64,000 bases of DNA from Pseudomonas sp. ANT_H12B (lineage in GTDB: Bacteria; Pseudomonadota; Gammaproteobacteria; Pseudomonadales; Pseudomonadaceae): contig NZ_VOBI01000001.1 in assembly GCF_008369325.1 (NCBI RefSeq), positions 62,001-126,000 on the forward strand. Direction: 5' to 3'. Within the stretch, counting starts at the first letter, position 1; every line of letters starts with the position of its first letter. The translations under genes and the position numbers were made by a program. This document shows, in pieces, positions 7,631 to 17,897 of this stretch. The notes below the pieces were generated by a model. That model ran no database searches. It saw only the letters and a program-made list of their open reading frames with translations, and was not told the DNA's origin.

Positions 7631-9427
7631 ATGCCGTTACGGACCCTTGAGACCTGGCCCCACGGCGCAATCATGCTGGACGCAGAGCACACGCGTTTTG
7701 CCTTGTGGGCGCCAGATGCGTTTTACGTCAGTGTCGAACTGGACGATGGACAATCCCTGCCACTACTGCCTCAGGCCGATGGCTGGTTCGTGATCAACAC
7801 CCGCTGCCCGGCGGGCACGCGTTATCGCTACAACATCGACGGCGAGCTGGAGGTGCCTGATCCGGCCTCCCGCGCGCAGGCCGGTGATATCCATCTGCAC
7901 AGCGTGGTGGTCGACCCCCTCGCCTACCCGTGGCAACACAGCACCTGGCTGGGTCGACCCTGGAATGAAGCGGTGATCTACGAATTGCACGTCGGTGCGC
8001 TCGGCGGCTTCAGTGAAGTCGAGCAGCACTTGACGCGCCTCGTCGAGCTGGGCATCACCGCGATCGAATTGATGCCGCTGGCGCAGTTTCCCGGTGACCG
8101 AAACTGGGGCTACGACGGCGTTCTGCCCTACGCGCCCCAGGCTTCATACGGCTCCCCCGAGCAACTCAAACACTTGATCGACACCGCCCACGGCCATGGC
8201 CTGGCGGTGATTCTCGACGTGGTCTACAACCACTTCGGCCCGGACGGCAATTACCTGCATCGCTACGCCAAAGGCTTCTTTCGCGAAGACAAACACACCC
8301 CTTGGGGTGCTGCCATCGACTTCCGGCGACGCGAGGTGCGGGACTTCTTCATCGAAAACGCGCTGATGTGGTTATTGGAGTACCGCTTCGACGGCTTGCG
8401 CCTGGACGCGGTGCACGCTATCGAAGACCCGGACTTTCTGCAGGAACTGGCACGAAGGGTTCGCCAGCAGACCGACCCTGCGCGGCATGTGTGGCTCAAT
8501 GTCGAGAACGAGCACAACCAGGCCAGTCTTTTGGAGGAAGGCTTCGACGCCCAGTGGAACGACGATGGCCACAACGCCTTGCACGTGCTGCTGACGGGCG
8601 AGACCGACGCCTATTACGCCGATTATGCGCAAAACCCCACCGAACAATTGGCTCGCTGCCTGAGTCAGGGTTTTGTGTTCCAGGGCCACCTCACCCGCCA
8701 CGGCACGCCACGCGGCGAGCCCAGCGGGCACTTGCCACCCAGCGCTTTTGTGCTGTTCCTGCAAAACCACGATCAGATCGGCAATCGGGCCTTTGGCGAG
8801 CGACTGCACCAACTGGCCAACCCGCAAGCGTTAAAAGCCGCCACAGCGCTGTTGCTGCTGTCACCGATGATCCCGCTGATGTTCATGGGCGACGAGTTTG
8901 CAGCCGAGCAACCTTTCCTGTTTTTCACCAGCCATCACGGTGAACTGGCGGAGTTGGTCCGCGAGGGACGGCGTAACGAGTTCGCAGCGTTCAGCGCATT
9001 TACTGATCCGCACAAACGCGAACAGATCCCCGACCCGAACGCGCGCCAGACCTTTGAAGCTTCAAAGCCCACGCTGACACCCCACCGTGAATCCGCCATG
9101 CACGACCTGTATCGCCAACTGCTGCAGATCCGCCATCAGCAGATCATTCCCCGCCTGCCCGGCGCCCAGGCCTTGGGTGCCGAGGTGCTGGCCGAGGGTG
9201 CGGTGACGGCTCGTTGGCGACTGGGCGATGGCAGTCATCTGCGCATTGACCTGAACCTCAGCGACACGCCTGTGGTCCACACCCCACAGGCCGACGCTGT
9301 GCTGCTGTTCGAACACCCAGCGAAATCAGCCGGCCTGTTGGATCGGGGCAAGCTTGCCCCGTATAGCGCGCTAGTCAGCCTCACGGCCGCAGCCCCTTTG
9401 CTACCCCCGGATGGAGAGCGCCAATGA
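7631..9427 (+). CDS. treZ: Malto-oligosyltrehalose trehalohydrolase
   Basis: 598 residues, GH13. It cuts free trehalose from the malto-oligosyltrehalose made by TreY. An N-terminal immunoglobulin-like domain (FALWAPDAFYVSVEL) precedes the barrel. GH13 regions are visible: [29 protein letters not shown] with the nucleophile Asp, WLNVENEHN with the acid Glu, and FLQNHDQIGNRAFGER. The last is characteristic of TreZ. Its stop overlaps the malQ start by 4 bases, so translation is coupled. A weak Shine-Dalgarno (AAGAGG) precedes the ATG. Confidence 0.95.
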   Translation: MPLRTLETWPHGAIMLDAEHTRFALWAPDAFYVSVELDDGQSLPLLPQADGWFVINTRCPAGTRYRYNIDGELEVPDPASRAQAGDIHLHSVVVDPLAYPWQHSTWLGRPWNEAVIYELHVGALGGFSEVEQHLTRLVELGITAIELMPLAQFPGDRNWGYDGVLPYAPQASYGSPEQLKHLIDTAHGHGLAVILDVVYNHFGPDGNYLHRYAKGFFREDKHTPWGAAIDFRRREVRDFFIENALMWLLEYRFDGLRLDAVHAIEDPDFLQELARRVRQQTDPARHVWLNVENEHNQASLLEEGFDAQWNDDGHNALHVLLTGETDAYYADYAQNPTEQLARCLSQGFVFQGHLTRHGTPRGEPSGHLPPSAFVLFLQNHDQIGNRAFGERLHQLANPQALKAATALLLLSPMIPLMFMGDEFAAEQPFLFFTSHHGELAELVREGRRNEFAAFSAFTDPHKREQIPDPNARQTFEASKPTLTPHRESAMHDLYRQLLQIRHQQIIPRLPGAQALGAEVLAEGAVTARWRLGDGSHLRIDLNLSDTPVVHTPQADAVLLFEHPAKSAGLLDRGKLAPYSALVSLTAAAPLLPPDGERQ

Positions 9428-11502
9428 GCGATGCGCAACTGGAAATACTGGCCGGTCGAGCCGGCTTGGCAGTCGACTGGATCGACGCCAACGGCCGTCC
9501 ACAGAAAGTCGCTCCATCAGTATTACGCAACGTCCTCACCGGACTCGGCCACCCGGCAAGCAGCGCCCAGGAAATCGACGCCAGCCTGCTGCAATTGCAG
9601 CAGGTGCAACAGACCCGGCACCTGCCGCCGCTACTCACCGCAGACTTCGGCGTCGGCCTCAATCTGGCGCATTACTTTGAGCCAGAAACACCGTGCGAGA
9701 TTCACCTTGAAGACGGCTCACGGCTCAACCTGAAACTGGATGCCGAGGCGATGCTGCCCGGCTTGGTCCCGGTCGGTTATCAGCACGTCAGCATCGACGG
9801 CCAATCGTTTACCCTGGCCGTGGCACCGACGCGCTGCTACAGCGTGGGCGATGCCGTCGACAGTCCGATTCCGCGTGCCTGGGGCCTGAGCGTTCAGCTG
9901 TACTCTCTGCGCCGCTCCGGCGATGGCGGTTTCGGCGATACCCAGGCACTCGAAGACCTCGCCCGCGTGGCCGGCGAACGCGGTGCCGAAGCGTTGGCCA
10001 TCAGTCCATTGCATGCGATGTTCAGCAGCGATACCCAGCGGTACAGCCCTTATTCACCGTCCAGCCGTTTGTTTCTCAACAGTCTGTACGCCGCACCGGG
10101 CGCTGTCCTGGGTGAACGAGCGTTGCGTACCGCGATTGATGCAACCGGCCTGGCAGCAGAACTCAAGCAACTCGAAGCGTCGCCGTTGATTGACTGGCCG
10201 GTTGCCGCTGAAGCCAAACATCGTCTGTTGCAGGCGTTGTACGAAGGCTTTGTCCAGGGTGAACACCCGTTGCACGCCGACTTCAGCAGCTTCCGCCACG
10301 CTGGCGGCGAAGCCCTGGAAAATCATTGCCGCTTCGAAGCCATTCAAGAAGCCCGCGCCGCCAAAGGTGAAAGCCTCGACTGGCGCGAGTGGTCCGAGCA
10401 ATGGCGAGACCCGCGCAGTGCTGCCCTGGCCGAATTCGCCGAAGAGAACGCCGGGCGTATCGGCTTCTTCGCCTTCTGCCAATGGTTGATCACGCGCTGC
10501 CTGGAGCGTGCGCAAACAGCCGCCCGCAGCAGCGGCATGAGCATTGGCCTGATCGCTGATCTGGCGGTGGGTGCCGATGGTGGTGGCAGCCAGGCCTGGA
10601 GTCGACAGGACGAATTGCTCGCCTCGCTGACCGTGGGCGCACCACCGGACATCCTTAACCGCACCGGTCAGGGCTGGGGGATTTCCGCGTTCTCGCCCGA
10701 AGGCCTGGTGCGTAATGGTTTTCGCGCCTTTATCGAAATGCTCCGGGCCAATTTCGCCCATGCCGGTGGCCTGCGCATCGATCACGTCATGGGCCTGCAA
10801 CGGCTGTGGGTGATCCCCAACGGCGCGTCACCCGCCGACGGCGCTTACCTCTATTACCCGGTAGACGACCTGCTGCGGTTGCTGGCCCTGGAATCCCATC
10901 GCCATCAGGCCATCGTTCTCGGTGAAGACCTCGGCACCGTGGCAGATGGCTTGCGAGAAAAGCTCATCGCCCGTTCGATCCTCGGCATGCGCGTGCTGCT
11001 GTTCGAACAGGACAACGCCCACTTCAAAACGATTCTCGACTGGCCGGACAACGCGCTCGCCACCACGAGTACCCATGACCTGCCGACGCTCAATGGCTGG
11101 TGGCATGGCCGCGATATCGACTGGAACGCCCGGCTGGGCCTGGTCGACGCCGCGAGTGAAATCGAATGGCGCCAACACCGCGAACGCGAGCGCGAAGGCC
11201 TGCGCCGGGTGTTGAGCGAGGACCCGCAAAACTTCCGCGAAGAGTCCCATGAAACCGATCAGGTGCTCGACGCCGCGATACGTTTCCTCGGTCATACCCG
11301 TGCGCCGCTGGTGTTGCTGCCACTGGAAGATGCCTTGGGTATCGAGCAACAAGCCAACTTGCCTGGCACCATCGACACACACCCCAACTGGTCCCGGCGC
11401 CTGGCGGGTGACAGCGACGCCTTGCTCGATGATCCGGACGCCGCCCGGCGCCTGGAACTGCTCGCCTGCGCGCGACTTCAGGCGGCCGAGCGTGACCAAT
11501 GA
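9424..11502 (+). CDS. malQ: 4-alpha-glucanotransferase (amylomaltase)
   Basis: 692 residues, GH77, the longer proteobacterial type with an N-terminal beta domain. It moves malto-oligosaccharide segments between acceptors and releases glucose. Core motifs are WGLSVQLYSLRRSGDGGFGD, LRIDHVMGLQRLW with the nucleophile Asp, VLGEDLGTV with the acid Glu, and STHDLPTLNGWW. It overlaps treZ and treY by 4 bases each (ATGA), so the three are a tightly coupled set. Its place between the two trehalose-forming enzymes suggests it resizes short glucans for TreY. Confidence 0.95.
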   Translation: MSDAQLEILAGRAGLAVDWIDANGRPQKVAPSVLRNVLTGLGHPASSAQEIDASLLQLQQVQQTRHLPPLLTADFGVGLNLAHYFEPETPCEIHLEDGSRLNLKLDAEAMLPGLVPVGYQHVSIDGQSFTLAVAPTRCYSVGDAVDSPIPRAWGLSVQLYSLRRSGDGGFGDTQALEDLARVAGERGAEALAISPLHAMFSSDTQRYSPYSPSSRLFLNSLYAAPGAVLGERALRTAIDATGLAAELKQLEASPLIDWPVAAEAKHRLLQALYEGFVQGEHPLHADFSSFRHAGGEALENHCRFEAIQEARAAKGESLDWREWSEQWRDPRSAALAEFAEENAGRIGFFAFCQWLITRCLERAQTAARSSGMSIGLIADLAVGADGGGSQAWSRQDELLASLTVGAPPDILNRTGQGWGISAFSPEGLVRNGFRAFIEMLRANFAHAGGLRIDHVMGLQRLWVIPNGASPADGAYLYYPVDDLLRLLALESHRHQAIVLGEDLGTVADGLREKLIARSILGMRVLLFEQDNAHFKTILDWPDNALATTSTHDLPTLNGWWHGRDIDWNARLGLVDAASEIEWRQHREREREGLRRVLSEDPQNFREESHETDQVLDAAIRFLGHTRAPLVLLPLEDALGIEQQANLPGTIDTHPNWSRRLAGDSDALLDDPDAARRLELLACARLQAAERDQ

Positions 11503-14285
11503 ATCAAACGATTATCCAACCGCTGCGGGCGACCCAGCGGCTGCAATTTCATAAAGGCTTTACGCTGGACGATGCGGTGCCACTGGTGCCGTACTTCGCC
11601 AGCCTCGGCATCAGCCATGTCTATGCCTCGCCACTGCTGAGCGCCCGTGCCGGCTCCATGCATGGCTACGATGTTGTGGACCCGACCACCGTCAACCCGG
11701 AGCTGGGCGGCGAAGCGGCATTACGGCGTTTGGTCAGTGCGTTGCGCGAGCAGAACATGGGGCTGATCCTCGACATCGTCTCCAATCACATGGCCGTCGG
11801 CGGTGGCGATAATCCCTGGTGGCAGGATCTGCTGGAATGGGGCCGCTTGAGCCCTTACGGCGAGTTCTTCGATATCCAGTGGCATTCGCCCGACCCGCTG
11901 ATGGAAGGCCAGTTGTTGCTGCCCTTCCTTGGCAGCGACTACGGCATCGCCTTGCAGGACGGCACCCTGCCCTTGCGCTTTGATGTGCACAAGGGCGCGT
12001 TTTATGTCGAGCACTATGAGCATCACTTTCCGATCTGCCCGACCCATTACGGCGAATTGCTCAGAACCGATGATCCACTGACCGCCGAATCACTCAAGTC
12101 ATTGGCAGACCGTTTCAGCACCCTGAGCTACCAGACCGACGCCCATAGCCTGGCGGTACCGCTCAAAGCTGAGCTGCGTGAACTGGCTAGTGATCCGGCG
12201 ATTCTGCAAACCATCGAACAAAATCTCAGCGCTTACGACTCGATCACCCCCGAAGGTTTCCAGCGCCTGCACCAGTTGCTTGAACACCAAAGCTATCGCC
12301 TGGCCAGTTGGCGCACGGCGGCAGATGACATCAACTGGCGGCGTTTTTTCGATGTCAACGAACTGGGCGGTCTGCGCGTCGAACGCCCGGCGGTGTTCGA
12401 AGCGACCCACGCGAAAATCTTCGAGCTGGTGGCCGAAGGCCTGATCGACGGTCTGCGCATCGACCACATCGACGGCCTCGCTGACCCTCGGGGTTACTGC
12501 CGCAAACTGCGGCGGCGGGTGGACAGCCTGTCACCGGATCGGCACCTGCCGATCTACGTCGAGAAGATCCTTGGCGAAGGTGAAACCCTGCACCGCGACT
12601 GGTCGGTGGATGGCACCACCGGGTACGAGTTCATGAATCAGTTGTCGTTGCTGCAACACGCACCCGAAGGCGCCGACACCCTGGGTGAACTGTGGAACCG
12701 TTACAGCGAACGGCCCGCCGATTTCCGTCAGGAAGCGCAACTGGCTCGCCAGCAGATCCTCAACGGCTCCCTCGCCGGCGACTTTGAAAGCGTCGCCCAG
12801 GCCCTGTTGCAAGTAGCCCGGGATGACCTGATGACCCGCGACCTGACCCTCGGCGCGATTCGTCGCGCGTTGCAGGAGCTGATCGTGCACTTCCCGGTGT
12901 ACCGCACCTATATCAACCCCCGGGGTCGTTCGGCGCAAGACCATGTGTTTTTCCAGCAAGCCATGGACGGTGCCAGGCAAACCCTCGGCGAGGCCGACTG
13001 GCCGGTGCTTGATTGCCTGGCCCGCTGGCTGGGTGGTGAATCATGGCGCAAACGCCCGCTGGGTCGGCCGCGCAAGATGCTCAAGCATGCCTGCGTACGT
13101 TTTCAGCAACTGACCTCGCCGGCGGCGGCGAAGGCTGTAGAAGACACCGCGTTCTATCGCTCGGCGGTTTTGTTGTCGCGCAATGACGTGGGGTTCAGCA
13201 CTGAGCAGTTCAGTGCACCGGTGGCCGATTTCCATGCGGCGTGCGCCAATCGCCTCGAAGAGTTCCCCGATAATTTGCTGGCCACCGCGACCCACGACCA
13301 CAAACGCGGTGAAGACACCCGCGCGCGCCTGGCGGTGTTGAGCGAGCGCAGTGCCTGGTACGCCGAGCAAGTGCCGCTCTGGCAGGCCCTCGCCCGGCCC
13401 CTGCGCGACGATGACCTGATGCCGACGACGGGCGATGAGTTGATCCTCTATCAAGCGATCCTCGGCAGCTGGCCGCTCGATCTGCGCAGTGACGATCAAG
13501 CAGCGCTGGAGAACTACACTCAACGTGTGTGGCAGTGGCAACAGAAAGCCTTGCGCGAAGCCAAGTTGCAAAGCAGCTGGAGCGCCCCGAACGAGGCTTA
13601 CGAACAAGCGGTTCACCAATTCCTGCAACGACTGTTGCTCAGCCCTGAAGGTGAACTGTTGCGCGCAGCCCTCGGCAAAGCGGCCAAAAGCATCGCCGCC
13701 CCCGGCGCACTCAATGGATTGGCGCAAACCTTGCTGCGCATGACCGTGCCGGGGGTGCCGGACCTTTATCAGGGCACCGAGTACTGGGACTTCTCGCTGG
13801 TCGATCCGGACAACCGTCGGCCGGTGGATTACGCCAGCCGTCAGCAGTCCACGCAGGCACCGCTGGAATTACCCGGGCTGTTGGCTAACTGGCGTGACGG
13901 GCGGATTAAACAAACCCTGATTGCGCATACGTTGAACCTGCGGCGCGACCACACCGAGCTGTTTCGGCGAGGGGCGTATCAAGCCCTTGAAGTCGTCGGC
14001 AGCCAGGCTCACCGGGTGCTGGCATTTGCTCGCTCGCTGGAAGGAGAACGAGCCATCGTGATCGTACCGATACGCTGCGCCGAACTGCTGAAAAACAGTG
14101 CCCAACCCCTGATTGACGCGCCGCTGTGGGGCGATACACGGGTCAAATTACCGTTCACCACCCCTGATGAAAATTTGAGGGGACTTTTTTCAAGCGTCGC
14201 AGTCACACCCCAAAGGGAGCTGAACATCAGCGTCGCGTTGGGAGATTTCCCGATTAATTTTTTTATCCAGACTACCCACACTTGA
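11499..14285 (+). CDS. treY: Malto-oligosyltrehalose synthase
   Basis: 928 residues, the expected size for proteobacterial TreY. It isomerises the terminal alpha-1,4 bond of a malto-oligosaccharide to the alpha,alpha-1,1 bond of trehalose. Visible motifs are YASPLLSARAGSMHGYDVVD and ILDIVSNHMAVGGGDNPWW in the barrel start, DGLRIDHIDGLADPRGYCRK with the nucleophile Asp, YVEKILGEGE with the acid Glu, and ATHDHKRGEDTRARL. The C-terminus has MTVPGVPDLYQGTEYWDFSL, typical of TreY. The next gene starts 21 bases downstream. Confidence 0.96.
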   Translation: MNQTIIQPLRATQRLQFHKGFTLDDAVPLVPYFASLGISHVYASPLLSARAGSMHGYDVVDPTTVNPELGGEAALRRLVSALREQNMGLILDIVSNHMAVGGGDNPWWQDLLEWGRLSPYGEFFDIQWHSPDPLMEGQLLLPFLGSDYGIALQDGTLPLRFDVHKGAFYVEHYEHHFPICPTHYGELLRTDDPLTAESLKSLADRFSTLSYQTDAHSLAVPLKAELRELASDPAILQTIEQNLSAYDSITPEGFQRLHQLLEHQSYRLASWRTAADDINWRRFFDVNELGGLRVERPAVFEATHAKIFELVAEGLIDGLRIDHIDGLADPRGYCRKLRRRVDSLSPDRHLPIYVEKILGEGETLHRDWSVDGTTGYEFMNQLSLLQHAPEGADTLGELWNRYSERPADFRQEAQLARQQILNGSLAGDFESVAQALLQVARDDLMTRDLTLGAIRRALQELIVHFPVYRTYINPRGRSAQDHVFFQQAMDGARQTLGEADWPVLDCLARWLGGESWRKRPLGRPRKMLKHACVRFQQLTSPAAAKAVEDTAFYRSAVLLSRNDVGFSTEQFSAPVADFHAACANRLEEFPDNLLATATHDHKRGEDTRARLAVLSERSAWYAEQVPLWQALARPLRDDDLMPTTGDELILYQAILGSWPLDLRSDDQAALENYTQRVWQWQQKALREAKLQSSWSAPNEAYEQAVHQFLQRLLLSPEGELLRAALGKAAKSIAAPGALNGLAQTLLRMTVPGVPDLYQGTEYWDFSLVDPDNRRPVDYASRQQSTQAPLELPGLLANWRDGRIKQTLIAHTLNLRRDHTELFRRGAYQALEVVGSQAHRVLAFARSLEGERAIVIVPIRCAELLKNSAQPLIDAPLWGDTRVKLPFTTPDENLRGLFSSVAVTPQRELNISVALGDFPINFFIQTTHT

Positions 14286-14306
14286 GTTCAGTTCAGGAGC
14301 ATTGCG

Positions 14307-14633
14307 ATGAGTACCAACGATAAACGCATCCGCGAATTTGCCTATCAGATCTGGGAATCGGAAGGAAAGCCCGAGGGCCAGGAAGCCCGTCATTGGGAGA
14401 TGGCCCGCAAACTGGCGGAAGCCGAAGCGCTGTCACCAAGCAAATCGGCAAAAGCGGCTGGCAGCAAAACCTCCAGCACCAAGGCCCCTGCCAGCAAATC
14501 CACCAATGGCAAGGCGGCCGAGCCTAAAACCAAAGCCAAGGCCAAACCCGCCGCCGCGTCGAAAGTGATTCCGCCCGGCGAAAAAGCCACCGAGAAAAAG
14601 CCTCGAGCAGCGCGTAAACCGCCCGCTGTTTGA
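14307..14633 (+). CDS. DUF2934 protein with Lys/Ala-rich tail
   Basis: 108 residues. The first 37 or so (RIREFAYQIWESEGKPEGQE, then ARHWEMARKLAEAEA) are a DUF2934 domain, a short helical module of unknown function common in small bacterial proteins. The rest is a low-complexity tail of Lys, Ala, Ser, Thr and Pro (KAAGSKTSSTKAPASKS), like histone-H1-type or anchoring tails. Shine-Dalgarno CAGGAG precedes the ATG. Position between treY and glgX matches the P. aeruginosa trehalose locus as I remember it. Function is unknown; the basic tail would allow binding to nucleic acid or to an acidic surface. Confidence 0.8.
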   Translation: MSTNDKRIREFAYQIWESEGKPEGQEARHWEMARKLAEAEALSPSKSAKAAGSKTSSTKAPASKSTNGKAAEPKTKAKAKPAAASKVIPPGEKATEKKPRAARKPPAV

Positions 14634-14746
14634 TACCTGATACCTTTGCCCTGATTGACGTTGTGGCGAGTTTTCTCACCACGAGGGCTCGCTCGCCCTC
14701 GAAAAAAACCAGAGCCAAGAACTGTCCCCCCTTTGTAGGAGCACCT
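14634..14746. other. Short intergenic stretch with two hairpins, treY/DUF2934 to glgX
   Basis: Contains a GAGGGC/GCCCTC hairpin near 14684-14701 and an imperfect GTGG..CCAC hairpin just before. Neither is followed by a T-run on the plus strand, so I do not call a terminator. Confidence 0.4.
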
Positions 14747-16906
14747 ATGACCAGTCCAAAAAAAGCCGCGCCAGAACCTCACGCCGAGGCCTCGCGAATT
14801 CGTGAAGGCTTGCCCTTCCCGCTGGGCGCGACCTGGGATGGGCTTGGGGTCAACTTTGCCTTGTTCTCCGCCAACGCCACCAAAGTCGAACTGTGCATCT
14901 TCGACGATGCCGGTGAAGTCGAACTGGAACGCATCGAGCTGCCGGAATACACCGACGAGATCTACCACGGCTACCTGCCTGACGCCCATCCGGGGCTGAT
15001 CTATGGCTACCGCGTGTACGGCCCGTACGACCCGGCCAACGGTCATCGATTCAACCACAACAAACTGCTGATCGACCCCTATGCCAAACAATTGGTCGGC
15101 CAATTGAAATGGTCTGAAGCGCTGTTCGGCTACACCATCGGCCACCCCGACGCGGACCTCAGTTTCGATGAGCGCGACAGCGCCCCGTTTGTACCCAAGT
15201 GCAAGGTGATCGACCCGGCTCACACCTGGGGTCGCGACCATCGGGTCAGCGTGCCGTGGGACAAGACCATCATTTATGAAACTCACGTGCGCGGCATCAG
15301 CATGCGTCACCCTTCCGTCCCCGAGAACCTGCGTGGCACCTTCGCCGGGTTGATGGTCGATGACGTGCTGGAACACATCCGCAAGCTCGGCGTGTCGACC
15401 GTGGAGTTGCTGCCCATCCACGCCTTCGTCAACGACCAGCATCTGTTGCACAAAGGCATGACCAATTACTGGGGCTACAACAGCATCGCGTTCTTCGCCC
15501 CCGACCCTCGCTACCTCGCCAGCGGCAAGATCGACGAATTCAAGGAGATGGTCGCGCACCTGCACGAAGCGAATCTTGAAGTGATCCTTGACGTGGTCTA
15601 CAACCACACCGCCGAGGGCAATGAGCAAGGCCCGACCCTATCGATGCGCGGCATCGACAACGCTTCCTACTACCGCTTGATGCCCGACGACAAGCGCTAC
15701 TACATCAACGATTCCGGTACCGGCAACACCCTGGACCTGAGTCACCCGTGCGTGCTGCAGATGGTCACCGACTCCTTGCGTTACTGGGCGACGGAAATGC
15801 ACGTGGACGGTTTCCGCTTCGACCTGGCGACCATTCTCGGGCGCTATCACGATGGCTTCGATGAACGTCACAGCTTCCTCGTCGCCTGCCGTCAGGACCC
15901 GGTGCTGCGTCAGGTGAAGATGATTGCAGAAGCCTGGGATTGCGGCCCCGGGGGCTATCAGGTCGGTAAGTTTCCGCCGGGCTGGGTCGAGTGGAATGAC
16001 AAATTCCGTGACACCGTGCGGGCGTTCTGGAAAGGCGACGACGGCCAACTGGCAGATTTCGCCAGCCGCATGACCGCCTCCGGGGAGATGTTCAATCAGC
16101 GTGGCCGGCGACCGTATGCCTCGGTCAACTTCATCACCGCCCACGACGGTTTCACCCTTAACGACCTGGTGTCGTACAACGACAAACACAACGAAGCCAA
16201 CGACGAGAACAATCAGGACGGCAGCAACAACAACCTGTCCTGGAACCACGGTGCCGAAGGCCCGACCGACGATCCCGAAATCAATGAGCTGCGTCAGCGC
16301 CAAATGCGCAACTTCTTCGCCACGCTGCTGCTGTCCCAAGGCACACCGATGCTGGTGGCCGGCGACGAATTCGCCCGCACCCAGGAGGGCAATAACAACG
16401 CCTATTGCCAGGACAGCGAGATCGGTTGGGTCAATTGGGACCTGAGCGAAGACGGCAAAGCCCTGCTCAAGTTCGTCAAACGCCTGATCAAGTTACGTCT
16501 GACCTACCCGATTCTGCGTCGCGGGCGGTTCCTGGTGGGCAATTACAACGAGGACATCGGCGTCAAGGACGTCACCTGGCTCGCGCCGGATGGCAGCGAA
16601 ATGTCCATTGAGCAGTGGGAGGAAGGCCACGGCCGCTGCCTCGGCATGCTGTTGGATGGCCGCGCCCAGGAAACCGGTATCCGCCGCAAAGGCGCGGACG
16701 CCACCTTGCTGTTGGTGGTCAACGCGCATCACGACGTCGTCAATTTCCTGCTTCCGGAAGTGCCCGACGGCGCTTTTTGGACCTGCATGATCGACACCAA
16801 TCAACCGTCGATTCGCGGGCAGGAACGCTTCGAGTTCGATCACGAATATTCGGTCACAGGCCGTTCGCTGCTGCTGTTCGAATTGCAGCGTGAGGAAGAA
16901 GAGTGA
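14747..16906 (+). CDS. glgX: Glycogen debranching enzyme (isoamylase type)
   Basis: 719 residues starting [17 protein letters not shown], with GTAGGAG 7 bases before the ATG. An in-frame start at 14630 would add 39 residues unlike the family and overlap the previous gene. It hydrolyses alpha-1,6 branches of glucan. The N-terminal CBM48 domain ([20 protein letters not shown]) leads into a GH13 barrel with [52 protein letters not shown] and [20 protein letters not shown]. Those are GlgX/TreX hallmarks. Only one base separates it from the acyl-CoA dehydrogenase-like gene. Confidence 0.95.
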   Translation: MTSPKKAAPEPHAEASRIREGLPFPLGATWDGLGVNFALFSANATKVELCIFDDAGEVELERIELPEYTDEIYHGYLPDAHPGLIYGYRVYGPYDPANGHRFNHNKLLIDPYAKQLVGQLKWSEALFGYTIGHPDADLSFDERDSAPFVPKCKVIDPAHTWGRDHRVSVPWDKTIIYETHVRGISMRHPSVPENLRGTFAGLMVDDVLEHIRKLGVSTVELLPIHAFVNDQHLLHKGMTNYWGYNSIAFFAPDPRYLASGKIDEFKEMVAHLHEANLEVILDVVYNHTAEGNEQGPTLSMRGIDNASYYRLMPDDKRYYINDSGTGNTLDLSHPCVLQMVTDSLRYWATEMHVDGFRFDLATILGRYHDGFDERHSFLVACRQDPVLRQVKMIAEAWDCGPGGYQVGKFPPGWVEWNDKFRDTVRAFWKGDDGQLADFASRMTASGEMFNQRGRRPYASVNFITAHDGFTLNDLVSYNDKHNEANDENNQDGSNNNLSWNHGAEGPTDDPEINELRQRQMRNFFATLLLSQGTPMLVAGDEFARTQEGNNNAYCQDSEIGWVNWDLSEDGKALLKFVKRLIKLRLTYPILRRGRFLVGNYNEDIGVKDVTWLAPDGSEMSIEQWEEGHGRCLGMLLDGRAQETGIRRKGADATLLLVVNAHHDVVNFLLPEVPDGAFWTCMIDTNQPSIRGQERFEFDHEYSVTGRSLLLFELQREEEE

Positions 16907-16907
16907 A

Positions 16908-17897
16908 ATGGACCTTCAAGGATTTCTCCAGCGTCAGCCAGCGGACTACGCCGACACCCGAGCGTTAGGCCGGTGCCTGCGGGCGATGGTGGAGGCCGGT
17001 CTCGACCAGCTTCCGCTACCCGGCAGCGGCCAGACGCTGGAGAGGTTTCAGCGGTTGGCCGAAGTCGGCGGTCATGACCTCGGGCTGTGCAAGCTGTACG
17101 AGGGCCATACCGATGCACTGGCGATCATCCAGCAACTCGGCGGCTCGCCGACACCTTCCAGCACGTGGGGCATGTGGGCCGCCGAACCGCCACAAGCGCG
17201 GGTGCGGGTCAGGCCTCATGGCCATCTGGTTACATTGAATGGATGCAAGGCCTGGTGTTCGGGTGCGGCGGTGTTGAGTCATGCCTTGCTCACCGCGTGG
17301 GATGAACAGGACCGACAGCAATTGGTCGCGGTGGCGCTGGACCAACCCGGCGTCACTGTCACCAATCACGGCTGGCAAGCAGTGGGTATGGGTGCTACCG
17401 GTAGCGTCGAGGTGCTGTTCGAAGGTGCCGAAGCGCAAGTCATCGGCAGCGCCGGCGACTACCTGCAACGCCCGGGTTTCTGGCAAGGCGGAATCGGCAT
17501 TGCCGCTTGCTGGTACGGCGCGGCGCAGAGCATTGCCGAACGCCTGCGCCGTCATTGCGCACACCATGAAGAACCCCATGCCCTCGCTCATCTCGGTGCA
17601 GTCGACAGCGCGTTACATGCCGCTGCCGAGGTGCTGCGGGTCAGCGCCCTGACCATCGACGCCGCGCCACTGGACGATGCCGAACTCCTGGCCCGTCGTG
17701 CCCGGGCGGTGGTCGAACACTGCGCTGAACACGTCATCCGACACGTCGGCCGAGCCTTGGGTGCCGGACCCTACTGCAAGGATGGCCAGTTCGCCCGGCT
17801 GATCGCCGACCTGCCGGTATTCCTGCGCCAAAGCCACGCCGAACGGGACCTTGCGGCGCTTGGACAGCAGGTTCTGACGGAGTCATGGACGTTATGA
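16908..17897 (+). CDS. Acyl-CoA dehydrogenase-like protein
   Basis: 329 residues from ATG 16908. An upstream GTG at 16890 lies inside glgX and has no better start signal. The sequence has an acyl-CoA dehydrogenase layout: a helical N-terminus, a middle beta part (TWGMWAAEPP, VTLNGCKAWCSGAAVLSH) and a C-terminal four-helix part (LGAVDSALHAAAEVLRVSAL, HVGRALGAGPYCKDGQFARL). It is shorter than the usual 380 residues and I do not see the classical catalytic Glu motif. A FAD-dependent oxidation is likely but not proven. The PIG-L gene overlaps its 3' end by 13 bases. Confidence 0.75.
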   Translation: MDLQGFLQRQPADYADTRALGRCLRAMVEAGLDQLPLPGSGQTLERFQRLAEVGGHDLGLCKLYEGHTDALAIIQQLGGSPTPSSTWGMWAAEPPQARVRVRPHGHLVTLNGCKAWCSGAAVLSHALLTAWDEQDRQQLVAVALDQPGVTVTNHGWQAVGMGATGSVEVLFEGAEAQVIGSAGDYLQRPGFWQGGIGIAACWYGAAQSIAERLRRHCAHHEEPHALAHLGAVDSALHAAAEVLRVSALTIDAAPLDDAELLARRARAVVEHCAEHVIRHVGRALGAGPYCKDGQFARLIADLPVFLRQSHAERDLAALGQQVLTESWTL